Shown one piece after another: positions 20,172-30,907 of a stretch of 64,000 bases of DNA. A model generated the notes under the pieces. It did no database searches. It was not told where the DNA came from and worked only from the letters and a program-made list of their open reading frames with translations. Where the stretch lies: NCBI RefSeq assembly GCF_001316005.1, contig NZ_BBBJ01000006.1, positions 1 through 64,000 on the forward strand, written 5' to 3'. The stretch's first letter is position 1. Each line of letters opens with the position of its first letter. Source of the stretch: Vulcanisaeta distributa JCM 11217. Its GTDB lineage: Archaea > Thermoproteota > Thermoprotei > Thermoproteales > Thermocladiaceae. A program made the translations under genes and the position numbers.

Positions 20172-21404
20172 GTGAAAACCAGGTCTGACTTAATGACCGA
20201 TATTCTGGATTTGTTCCCGCAATACGCAGAGGAACTGAAATTACTAAGAAAAACTGCGAGAGAATTCGCCCAGAGAAACTTCTCGCCCGAGCTCGCCAGG
20301 GAATATGAGAGAAAGGAGGAGTTTCCGTGGGACCTATATAAGAAGGCTGGTGAACTCGGTTTACTTGCTCCATCAATACCTACCGAGTATGGCGGTGGTG
20401 GATTCACGACATACCTAGCGGATATGGTGGTTACTGAGGAGCTTGTTAGGGCGGAGCAACCCTTGGCGAGGCAATAATGTCGGGGGCCCTTCAGCTCACA
20501 TCTCCTCTATTTCTTTGGTACTGAGGAACAGAAGAAGAAGTACTTGCCACCTGTCTATAGAGGTGAAACCACGTTCTTTGGCGCATATACCGAGCCCGAG
20601 CATGGTACCGACATAACGCAGTTATCAACGGTTGCTGAGAGGAAGGGTGATAAGTTCATACTTAGAGGCGTGAAGACATTCATAACAAACGCGCCAACGG
20701 CTAAGTACGGAATAGTACTTGCACAGACGGACCCAGAGAAGAGACATAGGGGTCAGACACTATTCATAATACACACCGACTGGCCTGGCGTTCAAATAAG
20801 GAAGTTAAGTGGTAAGATGGGACAAAGGGCATCTCCAGTTGGGGGGGAGATAACGCTCGATAATGTGGAGGTACCCATTGATTACGTGGTCGGCGGTGAG
20901 AAGGGCATTAACCAGGGCTTCTATTGGACGCTGGCTTACTTCAACGTATCTAGGTTAGGACCTGCCGCAATAGCCCTAGGCATAATGCTGGCCGCATTTG
21001 ATAAGGCCCTCGAGTACGCTCAGAAGAGGATTCAATTTGGGCAGCCAATAATCAACTTCCAGCTTATTCAGGAAAAGCTCGCCAGGATGGCTATGTTAAT
21101 TGAGGTTTCAAGGAGCATGTTATATAGGGCTGCGTATTACGTTGATTCATACATAAAGTTCCAAATTGACCCTAGGGCCATGGCTGCGATAACCTCAGCG
21201 ACCAAGGTATTCATAACCGACGCCGCTAACCAGGTTATTGATGAGGCGATACAGATACATGGTGGTTATGGGTACTTCGAGGAGTTTGATGTGGAGAGGT
21301 ATTGGAGAGATCACAGGGTTACGAGGATTTATGAGGGAACAAATGAAATAAACCTATTAACGATAACTGACGCATTAAGAAGGGGGGGTGTATGGAAACC
21401 ATAA
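20172..21404 (+). CDS. Acyl-CoA dehydrogenase, with compensating indels
   Basis: FAD-dependent oxidation of an acyl-CoA to the enoyl-CoA. Motifs: GLLAPSIPTEYGG, YTEPEHGTD, ITNAPTAKYGIV, FGQPIINFQLIQ, QIHGGYGYFEEFDVER and RIYEGTNEINLLTI. Frame 3 holds a TAA at 20475-20477. Just there the other frame gives AIMSGA, so a lost base near 20470 and a gained C near 20492 cancel out. G7 20841-20847 yields ASPVGGEI where one Gly is usual. Start GTG 20172; ATG 20193 is the alternative. Likely expressed with the dehydratase homologue downstream. Confidence 0.88.
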
Positions 21405-21512
21405 TACTTTTTCCTTAAATTAATTTTAAACTTAAGTAAAATAAATTGCGTTAAGTGTTCATGCCTATATATAAGCTATACTTATTTACCCTGGGGGGGT
21501 TATAGGTTATTC

Positions 21513-22934
21513 ATGCCTAGGTCAGCAGCAGACTACATAAACTCGGTTAGAGATGGCAGAGTTGTTTATTACAGGGGGGGTAAGAGGGTTGATGATATAA
21601 CGACGCATCCAATCATTAGTATAGCCGTTAAGCATGCGGCTGACCTATTCGATGTTAAGGATAGGCTTTATGATGACCCTAATTATGGTCGTATAAGCAG
21701 GTACTTCAAAGTTCCTAGGAATACGAATGACTTACTCGAGAGATACAAGTTAATTTATGAGGATACCCTTAGGTTTGACGGACTATTTAATATAGTTCAG
21801 GCAATAGGTAGTGACGCGCTCTTCTCATTGATGATAGTGGCTAGGAAGGTTGATAGGAAATATGGCACTAATTATTATGACAGGGTAATGAAGTACTACG
21901 AGTATGTTGTTAAGAATGACCTGGCGATAGCGGTTGCTCAGACCGACGTTAAGGGTAATAGGGCGAAGAGACCCCATGAGCAGGAGGATAGGGATATGTA
22001 CCTTAGGGTTGTTGAGGTTCGTGATGATGGTATTGTGGTTAATGGCGCGAAGATACACACTACGCAGGGGGGGCCTGTGGCTAATGAGATAATTGTACTG
22101 CCATACAGGGCCATGGTTGAGGGTGATAAGGATTACGCCGTTGCTTTTGCTGTGCCTGCTAACACGAAGGGTCTCAAGTTCATTGTTAGGCCTGTGCTTG
22201 AGTATGATGGTAATCCAAACGCTGTTAATGCGGCGAGTAGGTTTGAGGTTGAGTCATTGACAATTTTTGATCATGTGTTCGTGCCCTGGGACAGAGTATT
22301 CATGTTCGGGGGGGAGTGGGACTTGGCTGGGCAGTTGGCTTGGACCTTCGCAACTTATCATAGGTTCACGGCAATATCGTATAGGGCGGCCACGGCTAAT
22401 TTATACCTGGGCGCCGCACTTTATGCTGCCAGGGCTAATGGGATTGAGAATGCGCCACACGTTAGGGATTGGCTAGTTCAGATGATTATGTATAAGGAGA
22501 TAATGAGGATGGGGGCCATGGCGGCCGCCCTGGAGCCCTGGATTGACGAGGGCATTGCAGTACCAAACCCCCCCGTATACACAAACGTAAGTAAGCTGTA
22601 CGCTAATGCCCACTTCATAGACGTGGTGCATGGGCTCATAGACATTGCAGGCGGTTTAATAGCCACAATGCCATCACACGATGATTACATAAACCCAGAG
22701 GAGAGACAATACATTAGTAAGTACCTCAGAGGCGCGGTTGATGGTGATACGAGATATAAGATAATGAGCCTGGTCAGGGAATTAGGCGCGAGCCACCTAA
22801 TGGGTTACCTATTAACGGCCATGATACATGCGGAGGGCTCCGAAGCAGCGAGTAAGATAGGAATGCTGAGGGAATACAATTATAAAGAAGCAGAAGAATT
22901 AATAAATAAAGTATTGAGTAAAATAAAACTTTAA
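21513..22934 (+). CDS. 4-hydroxybutyryl-CoA dehydratase homologue lacking all cysteines
   Basis: 473 aa, intact, of the 4-hydroxybutyryl-CoA dehydratase / 4-hydroxyphenylacetate monooxygenase family (acyl-CoA dehydrogenase-like FAD fold). Recognised by DDITTHPIISIAVKHAA, LAIAVAQTDVKGNR, the HxxQGGPV region and LAWTFATYHRFTAISYR. The [4Fe-4S] enzyme needs three Cys and one His; here the His of ATYHRF is kept but the Cys seven residues later is Tyr, and the whole protein has no Cys. This matches the second, cluster-less paralogue known in crenarchaea using the 4-hydroxybutyrate cycles; its role is unproven. Five 7-base G/C runs inside the gene stay in frame; a sixth lies 14 bp upstream. Confidence 0.85.
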   Translation: MPRSAADYINSVRDGRVVYYRGGKRVDDITTHPIISIAVKHAADLFDVKDRLYDDPNYGRISRYFKVPRNTNDLLERYKLIYEDTLRFDGLFNIVQAIGSDALFSLMIVARKVDRKYGTNYYDRVMKYYEYVVKNDLAIAVAQTDVKGNRAKRPHEQEDRDMYLRVVEVRDDGIVVNGAKIHTTQGGPVANEIIVLPYRAMVEGDKDYAVAFAVPANTKGLKFIVRPVLEYDGNPNAVNAASRFEVESLTIFDHVFVPWDRVFMFGGEWDLAGQLAWTFATYHRFTAISYRAATANLYLGAALYAARANGIENAPHVRDWLVQMIMYKEIMRMGAMAAALEPWIDEGIAVPNPPVYTNVSKLYANAHFIDVVHGLIDIAGGLIATMPSHDDYINPEERQYISKYLRGAVDGDTRYKIMSLVRELGASHLMGYLLTAMIHAEGSEAASKIGMLREYNYKEAEELINKVLSKIKL

Positions 22935-23063
22935 TCAATAAATATTTCGTAAAATAAAAATAAAATACTAATTATTGCATTTATTAAATTATAAAAAAGT
23001 AATCGAATTTGATACTAAAAATAACAAATCTATTTAAATCTCTTGATACTAAAAATAACAATA

Positions 23064-24338
23064 ATGAGCCTTGAAGAATTCAATCCCTGGTGGAGGGGGG
23101 GTAGGGAATATATTGAGGAGGATCCCGATATCATTAAATGGCACAACGCCAGGGTCAAGTGGATACCCAAAGAGGTTAATGCCGTGTCGCTTAAGCCATT
23201 TTCTCTAAATTTCATTTATGGACCTAGGCAGGTGGGTAAGACTACAATGATCAAATTAATAATTAAGAACTTACTTCATGAAGTTAGGCCTGAGGCCATT
23301 TTTTATTATAGCTGTGACTTGCTCACTGATTATGAAGAATTAATTGATGTTTTAAAGAGGTATATTAAAATAAAGGAGGAACGCGGTATTAAAACAAGCT
23401 ATATATTCCTTGACGAGATAACTTACGTAAATGATTGGTTTAGAGCGATTAAGTACGGCATAGATAGGGGGGGATTATTTAAAGATGATGTTATTACCAT
23501 AACGGGCTCAACAAGCATCGCTTTAAGGGGGGGTGACATAGAGACATTCCCCCCCGGCAGGAGGGGGGGCTTTGGTGCGGATATTGTTCTATATCCTCTT
23601 AGTTTTCGATCATACATAAAGGCCCTAAGGCCGGAGATTGAGGCGGTGCCTGGCTGGTATGAGGAGATTAAGAACCTATTCGAAAAGTACTTAATGACTG
23701 GTGGTTTTCCTTTATCAATAAATTCCTACTTTAGTTTTGGCATGATAACGAGCGACGTTTATAAATCGTACATTGATTGGATAATTTATGATACTAAGAG
23801 GGCTGGTAAGGATGAGGGATTACTCAAGGAGATACTCTCGATATTGCTTGAAAAGGCTGGCTCTCGAATAAGCCATAACTCAATAGCTAAGGATCTTGGC
23901 ATTTCGCACAGAACTGTTTCAGAATACATAGATTTACTGAATAAGATGTTCTTAATTACTGTGCTTAACTACATTGATGTTAACACGGGGGGGAATAAAG
24001 ACTATAGAAAATTGATTAAGGTCCACTTCATGGATCCATTCGTATACCGAGTAGTTTCGTTCTGGACTGGTGTAAACGTGCCCGATGAGTCAATAATCGT
24101 TGAAGGGGGGGTTGTAGCGTCGCACCTAGCTAGAATTAGCGAGGTTGGTTATACCACGATTGGCAGTAGGGAGATTGATGTTATTTCGCTCAGTGACTTC
24201 ACCGGTTATGAGGTGAAGTACGGAAGAAGAAGTGAGCATGTGAGTGCCAGGGCAGGTAAAATGAAGAGAGTAATAACAATATCGAGAGATAGAGAGGATG
24301 TTGATGTAATCCCTGTCCACGTATTTTTATCAGGCTAA
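23064..24338 (+). CDS. AAA ATPase with DUF4143-like C-terminus
   Basis: Archaeal P-loop ATPase: Walker A GPRQVGKTT and Walker B SYIFLDEI. A winged-helix segment (SIAKDLGISHRTVSEYIDLLN) follows, then the C-terminal domain with REIDVISLSDFTGYEVKYG, which resembles a PD-(D/E)xK nuclease core (E..D..ExK). ATG 23064 is chosen over the upstream in-frame codon. Role unknown; such ATPases are often linked to mobile or toxin-like elements. Seven G7/C7 runs lie in the gene, and all are in frame. Confidence 0.8.
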   Translation: MSLEEFNPWWRGGREYIEEDPDIIKWHNARVKWIPKEVNAVSLKPFSLNFIYGPRQVGKTTMIKLIIKNLLHEVRPEAIFYYSCDLLTDYEELIDVLKRYIKIKEERGIKTSYIFLDEITYVNDWFRAIKYGIDRGGLFKDDVITITGSTSIALRGGDIETFPPGRRGGFGADIVLYPLSFRSYIKALRPEIEAVPGWYEEIKNLFEKYLMTGGFPLSINSYFSFGMITSDVYKSYIDWIIYDTKRAGKDEGLLKEILSILLEKAGSRISHNSIAKDLGISHRTVSEYIDLLNKMFLITVLNYIDVNTGGNKDYRKLIKVHFMDPFVYRVVSFWTGVNVPDESIIVEGGVVASHLARISEVGYTTIGSREIDVISLSDFTGYEVKYGRRSEHVSARAGKMKRVITISRDREDVDVIPVHVFLSG

Positions 24339-24351
24339 ACGCATGAATGCT

Positions 24352-24825
<474 letters not shown>

Positions 24826-24837
24826 TTAGTATTGGAA

Positions 24838-26007
24838 CTATAGGTGAAGTGTTTTTATCATGCCCGTGGGCTTTGGGCGGGGGCAGTTTAGTTTTGTCAT
24901 TGCCTTGGTTATCCCCCCCCAAGCTCTCTTTTTGTTATCTTCGCGTATTGCCTCGTCGAGCATTCTCTTCAATACCTCACATACCTTGGCGGCGAGCTCT
25001 GGGTGTTTCCTGATTGCGTCCATGCCCATGTAAACCACGAAGTAACTGCCCCGCTTACTCAGCTTAGTCTCCTCATAGCCAGCGCTCTTCAGTCTATCCA
25101 AAATGGCCCTCGCCTCCTCACAGTCCTTGCGAGTGACCTTTAACTCCACAATGCCCTTGTTATTCACACCAACGTTCATCTTTACGCCAACAACCTCGAT
25201 TGATGACTTGCCCTTCGGCTTAATCCTCATGCTCGATAGCGTAATTAAGTTCCTAAGCTTCTCCGCATCAGGCAAGGTGCTTAAGTCCTCGATCAATGCC
25301 TTGATTAACGCATCACTAAGCATTTTCCTGATAAGATTAACAGCCCTCGAGGACCAAGCCACGTACGTTATTTTATGTTTCTCATTCCTCTCCCTAAACC
25401 CGAGGCTCCTCAACCTCTCGATTATGTTGCCCCACAGCTTGTGCTTTAACTCACCCATGTAGAGCCTAACCAACTCCTTCTTAACGTCTACATAACCATC
25501 GCCAAGCACAGCGAAAAACAAGAAGACCATGAAGTCATCATTAACCAATTTGCTTACTTCCTCAGCAACCTCAGCCTTACTCCAAAACACGCCCTTATGG
25601 TCAATAGCCATTAGATTCCACGTGATGCCCACGCAGTCATTAACGCCCACGCCATCTATGCGCATATAATTACTCCCGGGCCAAGCCATTAGCCAGGCGA
25701 TGACTTGCCAAAGCTGGTTCGTACCCATCTCTGGGTAGCCCTTCTTATTAATTGACCCGTCAGTCAATAACAGCCCATACTGCATCACCCTTAGCATATT
25801 TTCACTGAAGAGCTTTGGCATGACTATGTGGAAGCCACCGAGCCCAGTTAAGTACAGCGCTATTGTCACACTCCCCGACTTAGCCACCCTCGCCACATTA
25901 ACCGCCAGATTCTCCGTGAATAGATGCACCATGAGGCTCTTGTCCTTATCAAACGGCTCTCCGCTGATGATTATCCTCGCCTTATTGTTCCTTAACTCCT
26001 CAATCAA
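24838..26007 (-). CDS. PaREP2b-like repeat-family protein
   Basis: 389 residues, intact. LLLTDGSINKKGYPEMGTN, WQVIAWLMAWPGSNYMRIDG, EEVSKLVNDDFMVFLFFAVLGDG and the LRSLGFRERNEKHKI block match what I recall of PaREP2b proteins, a dispersed multi-copy family of Thermoproteales genomes. AVLGDGYVD loosely resembles a LAGLIDADG motif, so an endonuclease-like role is possible. The C-terminus is charged and helical. It lies between the two trpB fragments on the same strand. Assigned from memory, without a search. Confidence 0.6.
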   Translation of the reverse strand: MIEELRNNKARIIISGEPFDKDKSLMVHLFTENLAVNVARVAKSGSVTIALYLTGLGGFHIVMPKLFSENMLRVMQYGLLLTDGSINKKGYPEMGTNQLWQVIAWLMAWPGSNYMRIDGVGVNDCVGITWNLMAIDHKGVFWSKAEVAEEVSKLVNDDFMVFLFFAVLGDGYVDVKKELVRLYMGELKHKLWGNIIERLRSLGFRERNEKHKITYVAWSSRAVNLIRKMLSDALIKALIEDLSTLPDAEKLRNLITLSSMRIKPKGKSSIEVVGVKMNVGVNNKGIVELKVTRKDCEEARAILDRLKSAGYEETKLSKRGSYFVVYMGMDAIRKHPELAAKVCEVLKRMLDEAIREDNKKRAWGGITKAMTKLNCPRPKPTGMIKTLHL

Positions 26008-26015
26008 CTCCCCCC

Positions 26016-26387
26016 CTAGCTCTCGCTTATAGACTTTAAGCCATTTTCCCTGGCTTCCTCGGCTAGCCTTAGCATTTTCTCTCCGGCATTGAGCATTGCC
26101 CTCCTCAGGTTGGCTATGCCTTCGTCGTTGCCTTCATTAATCTTCTCCCCCCCAATCTTTGGCAGCCAATCACTCAACGCCTTGATTGACTCATCAAACG
26201 GCGTTGCCTCATTATTAAGCAGTACACCTTTATGTCTCTCGACCCTATTGAGGAACTCGTTGATTAGCCTATTAACTTCCTCAATGACCCTTGGGTCATT
26301 GACCAATTCACCACACCTTAATCGTCTCGAGCCTCTTACCCTCACACCCCCCCAGCAGATTTTTGGTTTAATGACTTCAAGAGCCAT
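26016..26387 (-). CDS. PaREP2a-like partner protein, possibly truncated
   Basis: 123-residue frame ending 9 bases before the PaREP2b-like start, same direction. The first part (ICWGGVRVRGSRRLRCGELV) is basic with one Cys; the rest is a long charged helix (RRAMLNAGEKMLRLAEEAREN), probably a coiled coil. PaREP2a genes often precede PaREP2b in this group, which is the basis of the call. Upstream frames 26388-26740 are disturbed and its true start is unclear. Confidence 0.45.
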   Translation of the reverse strand: MALEVIKPKICWGGVRVRGSRRLRCGELVNDPRVIEEVNRLINEFLNRVERHKGVLLNNEATPFDESIKALSDWLPKIGGEKINEGNDEGIANLRRAMLNAGEKMLRLAEEARENGLKSISES

Positions 26388-26697
26388 GAGACATCCATGG
26401 ATTTAACTCCCAACGAGACTAATAAATCACTACCAGGGAAGTACTGAACTGGCTTAAGCACTTGATTGAATGGAGCCTTGGTCCACGTGGAGGTTGAGGT
26501 AAAAAAGTCAATGAGCAGTGACTTACTTAAGCCGAGGTACAAACTCACGTACATCATAACGAGCAACGAGCCGAGGACAGTCAAGGTTAGGTACGCATGC
26601 AAAGATAAAAATTAACGAACGAGAGGTAACCCTAAGCAAGACAATGAGGTACGTGGTCGAGTTGTTTAGGGATTCATGAGAGCTGGCCATGGGTTTA

Positions 26698-27182
<485 letters not shown>

Positions 27183-27299
27183 CTATTTTTCCTTTATAAG
27201 TATTATCCAGTCATACATAAACTACTGTACTTTAGGTGCGTTATTATGGATAATATTTACATCGACAATTGCCAATGCGAATGCATGATTATCAAGACG

Positions 27300-29113
27300 T
27301 TATTTTGATGAACGCTTAATTTTCAGTATCTCCTTAAGTAGGGCTATTTCGTCCTCCGTTAACTGATCCTTGAACTGTGTCATTAGCGTTATCGCGTGTT
27401 CCTCAGGCACGTCAACGTATAACTCATCACCCTCCTTAATCTGCCTACCAACCATTATGTTACCCTCTATAGATATTGCAACCTCCATACCCTTCTTAGC
27501 CTCTGGTATGTTCTTACCCTTATCCTGAATCTGCATTATCGTGCCCACCTCCTACCATCACCCCCCCTAATCAGTGGGTATCCAGGCTTTATCAATCCCT
27601 CAAGCACGGCAATACCAACAATGACCGGATTACTCCTCCTGAATACATAGCCAGGGAGTATCCTTATCTTCCCAGGCCTTATGTACTTATCAAGCTCCAT
27701 CTCAATGAGCTTCGTCTTCTGCTCCTTATACCACTGGGTGAATTCCTCGACGAGTCTATACAGGATCTCATTCCTAAATATCTTCACCCCCCCATACTGC
27801 ATGGCCTCTACCTCGACCTCATGAGGAACCTTAACGTTGAACGCCAGGACAACGCCGTAGAGCGGGTTCTTCTTCCTGACTATAGAGGCCTCGACAACGT
27901 CCCTCCTACTTACATTACCAACATCAGCCTTTCTAACGGGTATGCCCTGACTCCTGAGGTAGATGACCATTGCCTCAAGGGTACCCAATGTATCGGCCTT
28001 GGCAATGACACCCTCCTTATCAGTCTCAATCTTAACCTCCGAAACCTCCTCCTTAACCAACTTCACGTACTCATCCAGTGAAGCCTCTTGAGGAACAACA
28101 AAGACAGGCGCGCCTGGGACGACTTGGTCAAGGCCATCGGCGATTATCTTGACGCCAGCCGCGGCCTTAACCTCGTCCATAAACATATATCTATCCTCAG
28201 GATCCCTCATCTCGTCAAGCGGCTTTGGCATGACGAGCATCTTAACCTTAGTGCTTACTGGGCCCTCAAGCCCTGCCGTAACTATTAAGTCTCCCTTCCT
28301 AATCACCCCCCCATCATAAAGCACGACATCTGCCGTGGCACCCCCCCAACCCTTCTCCTCCCTAATCTCCATGACTACGCCCTTACCTGGCCCATACGTA
28401 ACCCTCAACTTCTCCCTATTAAACCTCTGGCTTAAACCAGCAAGTACAACTAATAAGTCGGCTAGTCCCTCGCCGGTGACCGCACTCGTGGGTACAATAG
28501 GCACTTGCGTATTAAAGTCCCTAACCCTGTCATACCTGTCTGCGTCCATACCTAGTTTATTGAATTCCTCGATTATCCTCGCAATCGCCTCCTCAACCCT
28601 ACCCTGAACATCCTCCCTCTGCTTCTCGTATGAATCAAGAAATGGCGCATTCTCATGAGGTTCCCAACCATATATCCTATCGAGCTTATTAGCCGCAACA
28701 ACAAACGGTATATTCCTAGATCTAATTAGGGTGAGACTCTCGTAGGTCTGCTCCTCAAACCCCCCCTTTGTAATGTCTATAACTAACACGGCTAAGTCAG
28801 CCACGGAGCCGCCCCCCTACGCCTCAGGTTTGAAAAGGCTGCATGACCTGGGGTATCCACCATGAGGAAGCCCTTAATCCATACCTTACCCTTAAGCCTA
28901 AACTTCGTGAGCAATGGGTCGGCTATTTTCTCCACGGCGCTCCAGGGTATGAATGATAGGCCTATGTGCTGCGTTATCATGCCTGGCTCCCTATAGGCCA
29001 CGAAGGTCCCCCCTTATCTTGTCAAGGAGTAGTGTCTTGCCTACATCGACGTGACCAACAACTACGGTGATTGGTGGTCTGTAATCCATTAATGATGCAT
29101 CAACCTTACTCAT
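27300..29113 (-). CDS. infB: Translation initiation factor aIF5B, frameshifted
   Basis: GTPase that joins ribosomal subunits at initiation. Order: P-loop [18 protein letters not shown] (start ATG 29113), [13 protein letters not shown] (switch 1), [32 protein letters not shown], beta domains and the C-terminal [17 protein letters not shown]. Three breaks: C6 29008-29013 (RGTFVAYR expects G5), C6 28812-28817 ([11 protein letters not shown] expects G4), and near 27547 (DGRRVGTI lacks one G of GGG). Several Gly insertions sit at C7 runs, e.g. TKGGFEEQ and [10 protein letters not shown]. Joined length of about 600 aa is right for an essential gene. Confidence 0.95.
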
Positions 29114-29149
29114 AATTATCTAGAATGATGGGTAGGCTTGATTTAAAAA

Positions 29150-29677
29150 TCATTTTTCTTTATGACGCAGTAATTCAGGCATTACCTTCTTTAGTAGTAA
29201 GGTTATTAGGAATAGAGTGAGGATAGAAAGCGACGAAGAAAGCACCAATACGAAATAATAAGCATTAATACCCAGTATTACCATGTACGTAGATATTACG
29301 CGACTTAATAACGCATATAAGTAATAGGTAAGTACGATAGACAATGCAAGAACTATCAACGATATTAAGAAAATAGGGATACTAAACAATTTATTTAATA
29401 GCAGAAACACCATAAGAGCAGTAAGCACGAATAACGAAAGAATTAACGCATAATACACACCCGCATGCACCAGGAATAACTCACTAATTGAGTATGCCTC
29501 AATAATAATAAAGAGATATTGCAAGTACACGGGCCTTACGGCGATTATCACGTATGATAATAAGATAGCAGTAATGCCAATCATGCCAAGAACCCTTAGC
29601 CCTAATTCATAAGTTAGTAAATTAACTATTAATAAGATCGTGACTCCCGCGGCCACCGACAGCTCTAAACGTCTCAT
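29150..29677 (-). CDS. Polytopic membrane protein after a DUF58 gene
   Basis: 175 residues, about six hydrophobic helices, ending in a basic tail (LRHKEK). It starts 3 bases after the DUF58 stop and so is likely co-expressed with it and with the transglutaminase-like gene. No family recognised. Sequence is intact and AT-rich without long G runs. Confidence 0.5.
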   Translation of the reverse strand: MRRLELSVAAGVTILLIVNLLTYELGLRVLGMIGITAILLSYVIIAVRPVYLQYLFIIIEAYSISELFLVHAGVYYALILSLFVLTALMVFLLLNKLFSIPIFLISLIVLALSIVLTYYLYALLSRVISTYMVILGINAYYFVLVLSSSLSILTLFLITLLLKKVMPELLRHKEK

Positions 29678-29680
29678 AGA

Positions 29681-30834
29681 TCACTCACCAATGACGACCA
29701 CATTCACATCCCTAAGGTTGATATCGGCCTTGATTAAATCATTAAGTGACTCCTTAGTTATTAATAATAGGGAATTCTTACGTAAGTACTTACTAATAAT
29801 ATTGGCATCCTCCCTCGATAAACCGTAATCAGTCCCTGTTGGATAGAGGAGACGCATTAATTCATCAGCACTTACCTCCCTTACATACTTCCCAAGAATG
29901 CCCATAGCCCTATTAATTAATTCCTGCCTATCCTCAAAACCCATTACCAACTCCCTAAGCCTAAGCTCTAAATACGCCAATGAGGCGCTTGACGCCATGT
30001 TTAATGACCTCACCAGGCCATTACCAATTAGTACGAGTATGAAGTTCATACCCTTTAAATGGTTTAAATACATCAACGCCTCATCAATTGGTCTCATATC
30101 ACCCACGGGCTTAAGCATTCTCGAGTATACTCCATTATTATAAGCCTGGGCGCACTACCTGTCTCAGACCTCACCACACTTATTAAGTCATTAACCCTGG
30201 CGCTGGTCATCCAATGAATATTGCTGGCCGGTTCAAGGAAATCATAATTCCTTAGATACATGAAATCACCCATTCTAGACTCGGTCAACGCCGCACTATT
30301 CACGTAATCGCCAGACACCCTTTGACCACCCACCCTAAATAACACCTGCCTAACAGGCTCTATCGAAACTTCACGCCCAATCTTAATAAAGCGGGAATTC
30401 CTGATAATACCGAGTGGGTCCGAGACCTTAATTATGACCCCCCCCAGAACCTCGGCAACGCCAAACCACCTAGCCCTTACGTTTATTTGCTCCTGAGGCC
30501 CATTTATTACTACGTAATAATCATCATTACATAGCAGGTGGGGTGAGCAAATAAGGGATGCGTGAGTAGGTAGTTTTAAGCGTAATGGTGATGATAAGGC
30601 AATACTCAATATTATACCTTGCCCTGTTTGCGTTAGTTCATGGGTAATCCTAAGAGTTCTTAGGCTTACGGTGGTTAATAAGTCCCATGTTAGAAAGTAC
30701 GATGTAAATATTAGAAATAGGCCAACGCCAGTCAGTAATGGTGCTTCATTCCCAGCGTAAATCCCTAGGTACATTAATAGTGCCAATGCCACATAAATCA
30801 TTAAAATCGCATTATCCCTAATAATGGATCTCAT
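29681..30834 (-). CDS. DUF58 family protein, frameshifted
   Basis: DUF58 proteins have an N-terminal membrane part and a von Willebrand-like domain, and often pair with MoxR ATPases and transglutaminases at the cell surface. Two N-terminal helices (AILMIYVALALLMY, FTSYFLTWDLL) are followed by GDFMYLRNYDFLEPASNIHW, which corresponds to the family core (LReYxpGDxxRxIdW), here with altered residues. The frame breaks near 30112: EYTRE continues as MLKPVGDMRPIDEA. No MoxR gene lies in the window. The C8 run 30438 is in frame (LGGVII). Confidence 0.7.
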
Positions 30835-30907
30835 TTTCTCATGCCCACGCCAATTCTTATTATGTAACCCTTTAATTTAATAATTTTATTGAAGGGGAGG
30901 AACGAAC

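Noticed and set aside
20475-20477. In-frame TAA in the acyl-CoA dehydrogenase as a recoded stop
   Set aside because: The neighbouring frame supplies the conserved AIMSGA segment, so two compensating indels explain it better than readthrough. TAA is not a known recoding codon in archaea.
24838-26007. Intein or homing endonuclease inside TrpB
   Set aside because: It has its own start and stop, no intein splicing residues at the junctions, and about 150 TrpB residues are missing, which an intein would not cause. The LAGLIDADG-like motif is weak.
26089-26406. Plus-strand frame of 105 codons opposite the PaREP2a-like gene
   Set aside because: Ser/Leu-rich low-complexity translation typical of antisense of a charged helical protein; no start signal.
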